From: Polynucleobacter sp.
Lineage (GTDB): Bacteria > Pseudomonadota > Gammaproteobacteria > Burkholderiales > Burkholderiaceae
Direction: 5' to 3'
Length of the DNA stretch: 64,000 nt
Assembly: GCA_024642065.1 (NCBI GenBank)
Contig: JAHEBW010000044.1
Span: 1-64,000, forward strand
The notes beneath the pieces were generated by a model. It saw only the letters and a program-made list of their open reading frames with translations. It made no database searches and had not been told where the DNA came from. The position numbers and the translations under genes were made by a program. Numbering within the stretch: position 1 is the stretch's first letter; each line of letters begins with the position of its first letter. Shown here one piece after another: positions 62,874-64,000 of the stretch.

Positions 62874-63671
62874 ATGTTTATAAGGCCACTTGAAGATATT
62901 GACTATTTGGTAGAGCTTGTAGATCGTGCATCAAAGGCGATCATGGCGATTTATGATTCTAAGCAAGAGATTCATTTTAAGCATGATCAAAGTCCTGTTA
63001 CGCAAGCAGACCTAGTCGCAGATAAGATATTGTGTGAGGGGCTAATTTCGCGCTGGCCTGATGCGTGGATCTTGAGTGAAGAATCCTCCTCTATGTCTCA
63101 GAGGTGTGCAGAGGCCTTGTTTTGGGCAATTGATCCTTTGGATGGAACGAAAGAATTCATTAAAAAAAATGGTGAATTCACAGTGAATGTGGCTTTAATT
63201 GAGGATGGTCAACCAATTCTGGGGGTAGTTGCTGCCCCAGCAAAAAACACCCTATACATTGGTTGGGTGGGGCATTATGCAAAAAAAAGAGTTCAAGGGG
63301 TTTGGCAAACTATGACTATGAGTTGGTCTGAGCCGAATTGGGAGGATACCGAGCAAAAATTGCGTGTGGCAACTAGTCGCTCGCATCCTTCCATTGAATT
63401 AGATGAATGGTTGAAAACTTACCCTAATCATCAGGCAAGTACATTTGGCAGTTCTTTAAAAATTTGTGCTGTCGCTGAAGGTTTGGTAGATTGTTACCCA
63501 CGTCTTGGTAGAACATGTTATTGGGATATTGCTGCGGGACACGCAATTTTAAAATCCGTGGGTGGTAATATTTGGCAGTGGCCCATTCAGTCAAGAATTC
63601 CATTGCGATACGATCATGTCAACTCACCTTTTAATGAATTTTTTATTGCCACTGGAATGTATCGAGAATAA
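62874..63671 (+). CDS. cysQ: 3'(2'),5'-bisphosphate nucleotidase CysQ
   Basis: CysQ hydrolyses 3'-phosphoadenosine 5'-phosphate (PAP), the by-product of PAPS reductases and sulfotransferases, to AMP. The 265-residue inositol-monophosphatase-fold enzyme has WILSEESS, WAIDPLDGTKEFIKKNGEF with the Mg-binding acidic residues, GVVAAPAKNTLYIG and CYWDIAAGHAIL. It starts three bases after the permease gene, and with cysD-cysNC it completes a PAPS production and recycling set. Confidence 0.94.
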   Translation: MFIRPLEDIDYLVELVDRASKAIMAIYDSKQEIHFKHDQSPVTQADLVADKILCEGLISRWPDAWILSEESSSMSQRCAEALFWAIDPLDGTKEFIKKNGEFTVNVALIEDGQPILGVVAAPAKNTLYIGWVGHYAKKRVQGVWQTMTMSWSEPNWEDTEQKLRVATSRSHPSIELDEWLKTYPNHQASTFGSSLKICAVAEGLVDCYPRLGRTCYWDIAAGHAILKSVGGNIWQWPIQSRIPLRYDHVNSPFNEFFIATGMYRE

Positions 63672-63683
63672 GATGATTTTGAT

Positions 63684-64000
63684 ATGAGCATCAAGCAATG
63701 CACTGGTAAGTGGTCCCCGACAGAGGATCGTATTTTATTTCGCTTTAATACACCTCAAAAAGATGAGTATTCTTTTTGGCTGACTCGTCATATCGTAAAT
63801 CAAATGATTCATGGTTCAGGAGAAGCCATTAAGAAGTTGTTAGAAATTGATCATGATCCAAGGGTAGCAAAAACTATTCAGGAATTTCAGCAGGCAGCAG
63901 TTACTCGAAAAACAAACTTCAAAAGTCAATATGATCAAGTATCAGGGCATCCTCTGGGGCCAGATCCAATTTTAGTGATTGGTTGCAGTATTAGTTCGAA
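63684..64000 (+). CDS. Protein of unknown function, N-terminal part (runs off the window)
   Basis: An open frame starts at ATG 63684, 12 bases after cysQ, and continues past the window end (at least 105 residues). It begins MSIKQCTGKWSPTEDRILF, then YSFWLTRHIVNQMIHGSGEA and ends in view at LVIGCSISS. It has no signal peptide. I do not recognise the family; position suggests cotranscription with cysQ and a possible link to sulfur or surface modification. Confidence 0.65.
   Translation, partial: MSIKQCTGKWSPTEDRILFRFNTPQKDEYSFWLTRHIVNQMIHGSGEAIKKLLEIDHDPRVAKTIQEFQQAAVTRKTNFKSQYDQVSGHPLGPDPILVIGCSISS

Overview
The window looks like a chromosomal segment of a free-living betaproteobacterium of the Burkholderiales, most likely Polynucleobacter or a close relative. 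That placement is inferred from the housekeeping gene set and order (tkt-gap, fur/bamE, dapB-leuS-lptE-holA, proA-hemJ, hemL, yqgE-ruvX-pyrR-pyrB), the low-GC codon use and the protein sequences. No tRNA, rRNA, CRISPR array or insertion sequence was recognised.

Region 1 (1-19.3 kb) is ordinary core genome, almost all on the + strand. It holds the end of tkt, gap, a small toxin-antitoxin pair with a clear operator, fur divergent from bamE, dapB, leuS, lptE, holA, proA, hemJ, an rRNA methyltransferase, a coiled-coil membrane protein, rubredoxin, hemL, apaH, a photolyase, yqgE, ruvX, pyrR and pyrB. Coding is dense. Two notable structures are a perfect 16-bp hairpin inside the start of ruvX and a sigma70 promoter whose -10 lies in the toxin operator.

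Region 2 (19.3-34.8 kb) is a surface-protein system. A type I secretion operon (TolC, LapB-like ABC transporter, HlyD-type adaptor) is divergent from a 1707-residue, extremely acidic, repeat-built protein that has no Sec signal and no visible RTX motif. After a strong terminator come a GT41 (SPINDLY/OGT-like) glycosyltransferase, a pyruvyltransferase-like protein and a PAPS-type sulfotransferase, arranged as one operon. I read this as secretion plus decoration of a non-RTX beta-solenoid surface protein; it is the best candidate for an undescribed system here.

Region 3 (34.8-47.9 kb) is visibly more A/T-rich and extremely compact, with genes alternating strands and barely separated. It holds an adenylate-forming ligase and an unknown partner, two Bug/TctC binding proteins, a TctA permease, a porin, a methyltransferase, a cyanophycin-synthetase-like ATP-grasp enzyme, a PatB/MalY aminotransferase interrupted by one TGA, and a repeat-rich secreted-type protein interrupted by a one-base deletion. 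Uptake and synthesis of a small carboxylate or peptide-like compound is plausible but unproven.

Region 4 (47.9-58.5 kb) is a redox and secretion block. A two-component system faces an operon tlpA-DUF4266-DUF3570-apbE, followed by dsbD. The tlpA/regulator intergenic region and the dsbD upstream region both carry CTTAAG-N5-CTTAA(G/T) boxes, which suggests one regulon. DUF3570 contains a flavinylation-like motif next to its ApbE. Two Ig-like/protease secreted-type proteins follow.

Region 5 (58.5-64 kb) makes and recycles activated sulfate: a CysNC fusion, a CysD carrying an unusual 221-residue N-terminal double-HTH extension, a TauE-type permease, CysQ and the start of an unknown gene. Together with the sulfotransferase in region 2 this points to sulfation, not only cysteine synthesis.
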